From contig JAUPLV010000038.1 of assembly GCA_030836725.1 (NCBI GenBank), positions 1 to 14,801 of the forward strand: a stretch of 14,801 bases of DNA. Direction: 5' to 3'. The stretch's first letter is position 1, and each line of letters opens with the position of its first letter. Shown here one piece after another: positions 14,566-14,801 of the stretch. The stretch comes from Pseudomonadota bacterium (GTDB taxonomy: Bacteria; Pseudomonadota; Gammaproteobacteria; Burkholderiales; Thiobacillaceae). The position numbers and the translations under genes were made by a program. Under the pieces are notes generated by a model that saw only the letters and a program-made list of their open reading frames with translations, made no database searches and was not told the origin of the DNA.

Positions 14566-14801
14566 ATGGCTGCAAAAGACGTACGTTTTGGCGATTCCGC
14601 CCGTCACCGCATGGTGGCAGGCGTCAACATTCTGGCTGACGCCGTTAAAGTGACCCTGGGCCCGAAAGGCCGCAACGTGGTGCTCGACCGTTCCTACGGC
14701 GCTCCCACCGTGACCAAGGACGGTGTCTCCGTCGCCAAGGAAATCGAGCTGAAGGACAAGCTGGAGAACATGGGCGCGCAGATGGTCAAGGAAGTCGCTT
14801 C
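14566..14801 (+). CDS. groEL: Chaperonin GroEL (Hsp60), N-terminal part
   Basis: The first 78 codons of the 60-kDa chaperonin; the gene runs off the window end. MAAKDVRFGDSARHRMVAGV, ADAVKVTLGPKGRNVVLD (the ATP-phosphate loop) and TKDGVSVAKEIEL are diagnostic. AGGAG lies six bases before the ATG at 14566. It forms the second gene of the HrcA-regulated operon with groES. Confidence 0.98.
   Translation, partial: MAAKDVRFGDSARHRMVAGVNILADAVKVTLGPKGRNVVLDRSYGAPTVTKDGVSVAKEIELKDKLENMGAQMVKEVA

Overview
The window reads as a chromosomal segment of a betaproteobacterium. The evidence is high GC content, an HrcA/CIRCE-controlled groES-groEL pair, an IPTL-CTERM surface protein, a TviB-type UDP-GlcNAc dehydrogenase, OMPLA and small class II-like c-type cytochromes. 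A Thiobacillus- or Nitrosomonadales-like host is my inference, not something the sequence proves. Almost every gene lies on the minus strand. Only groES, groEL and an IS3 transposase remnant lie on the plus strand.

Layout. 1-2517 is an envelope/exopolysaccharide-flavoured block: the N-terminal two thirds or less of a nucleotide-sugar dehydrogenase (cut by the window edge), an IPTL-CTERM secreted protein with a clean terminator, and a secreted NHL-like beta-propeller with a different membrane-anchor tail. 2518-3212 is a scar region holding short tandem repeats, a 5'-truncated IS3-family transposase and several copies of short GGGTCAGA / TCTGACCC-type repeats. 3213-4283 is a Fic-domain protein whose catalytic histidine is replaced by proline inside a run of eight C. 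4471-7400 is a probable three-gene unit: membrane protein, beta-CASP metallo-hydrolase, outer membrane phospholipase A.

12338 down to 7555 is a compact minus-strand operon: TetR regulator, a c-type cytochrome, membrane-fusion protein, ABC permease, ABC ATPase and a second c-type cytochrome. It is read from a clear sigma70-like promoter whose -10 overlaps an inverted repeat, the likely TetR operator. The trio is a MacAB/DevBCA-like export machine. The two cytochromes at either end of the same transcript are unusual.

12436-14085 is bioA (biotin synthesis), carrying an in-frame insertion of about 105 codons just before the PLP-lysine segment. The insertion contains a 195-bp MITE-like element with inverted ends and three GC-rich palindromic units. 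It has no stop codon, so the gene remains open. This is the most remarkable signal in the window. bioA is divergent from groES-groEL, and the shared 140-bp gap holds a perfect CIRCE operator, a sigma70-like promoter and a 20-bp perfect palindrome in the groES leader.

Functional assignments come from reading motifs in the translated sequence. No alignment or database search was run.
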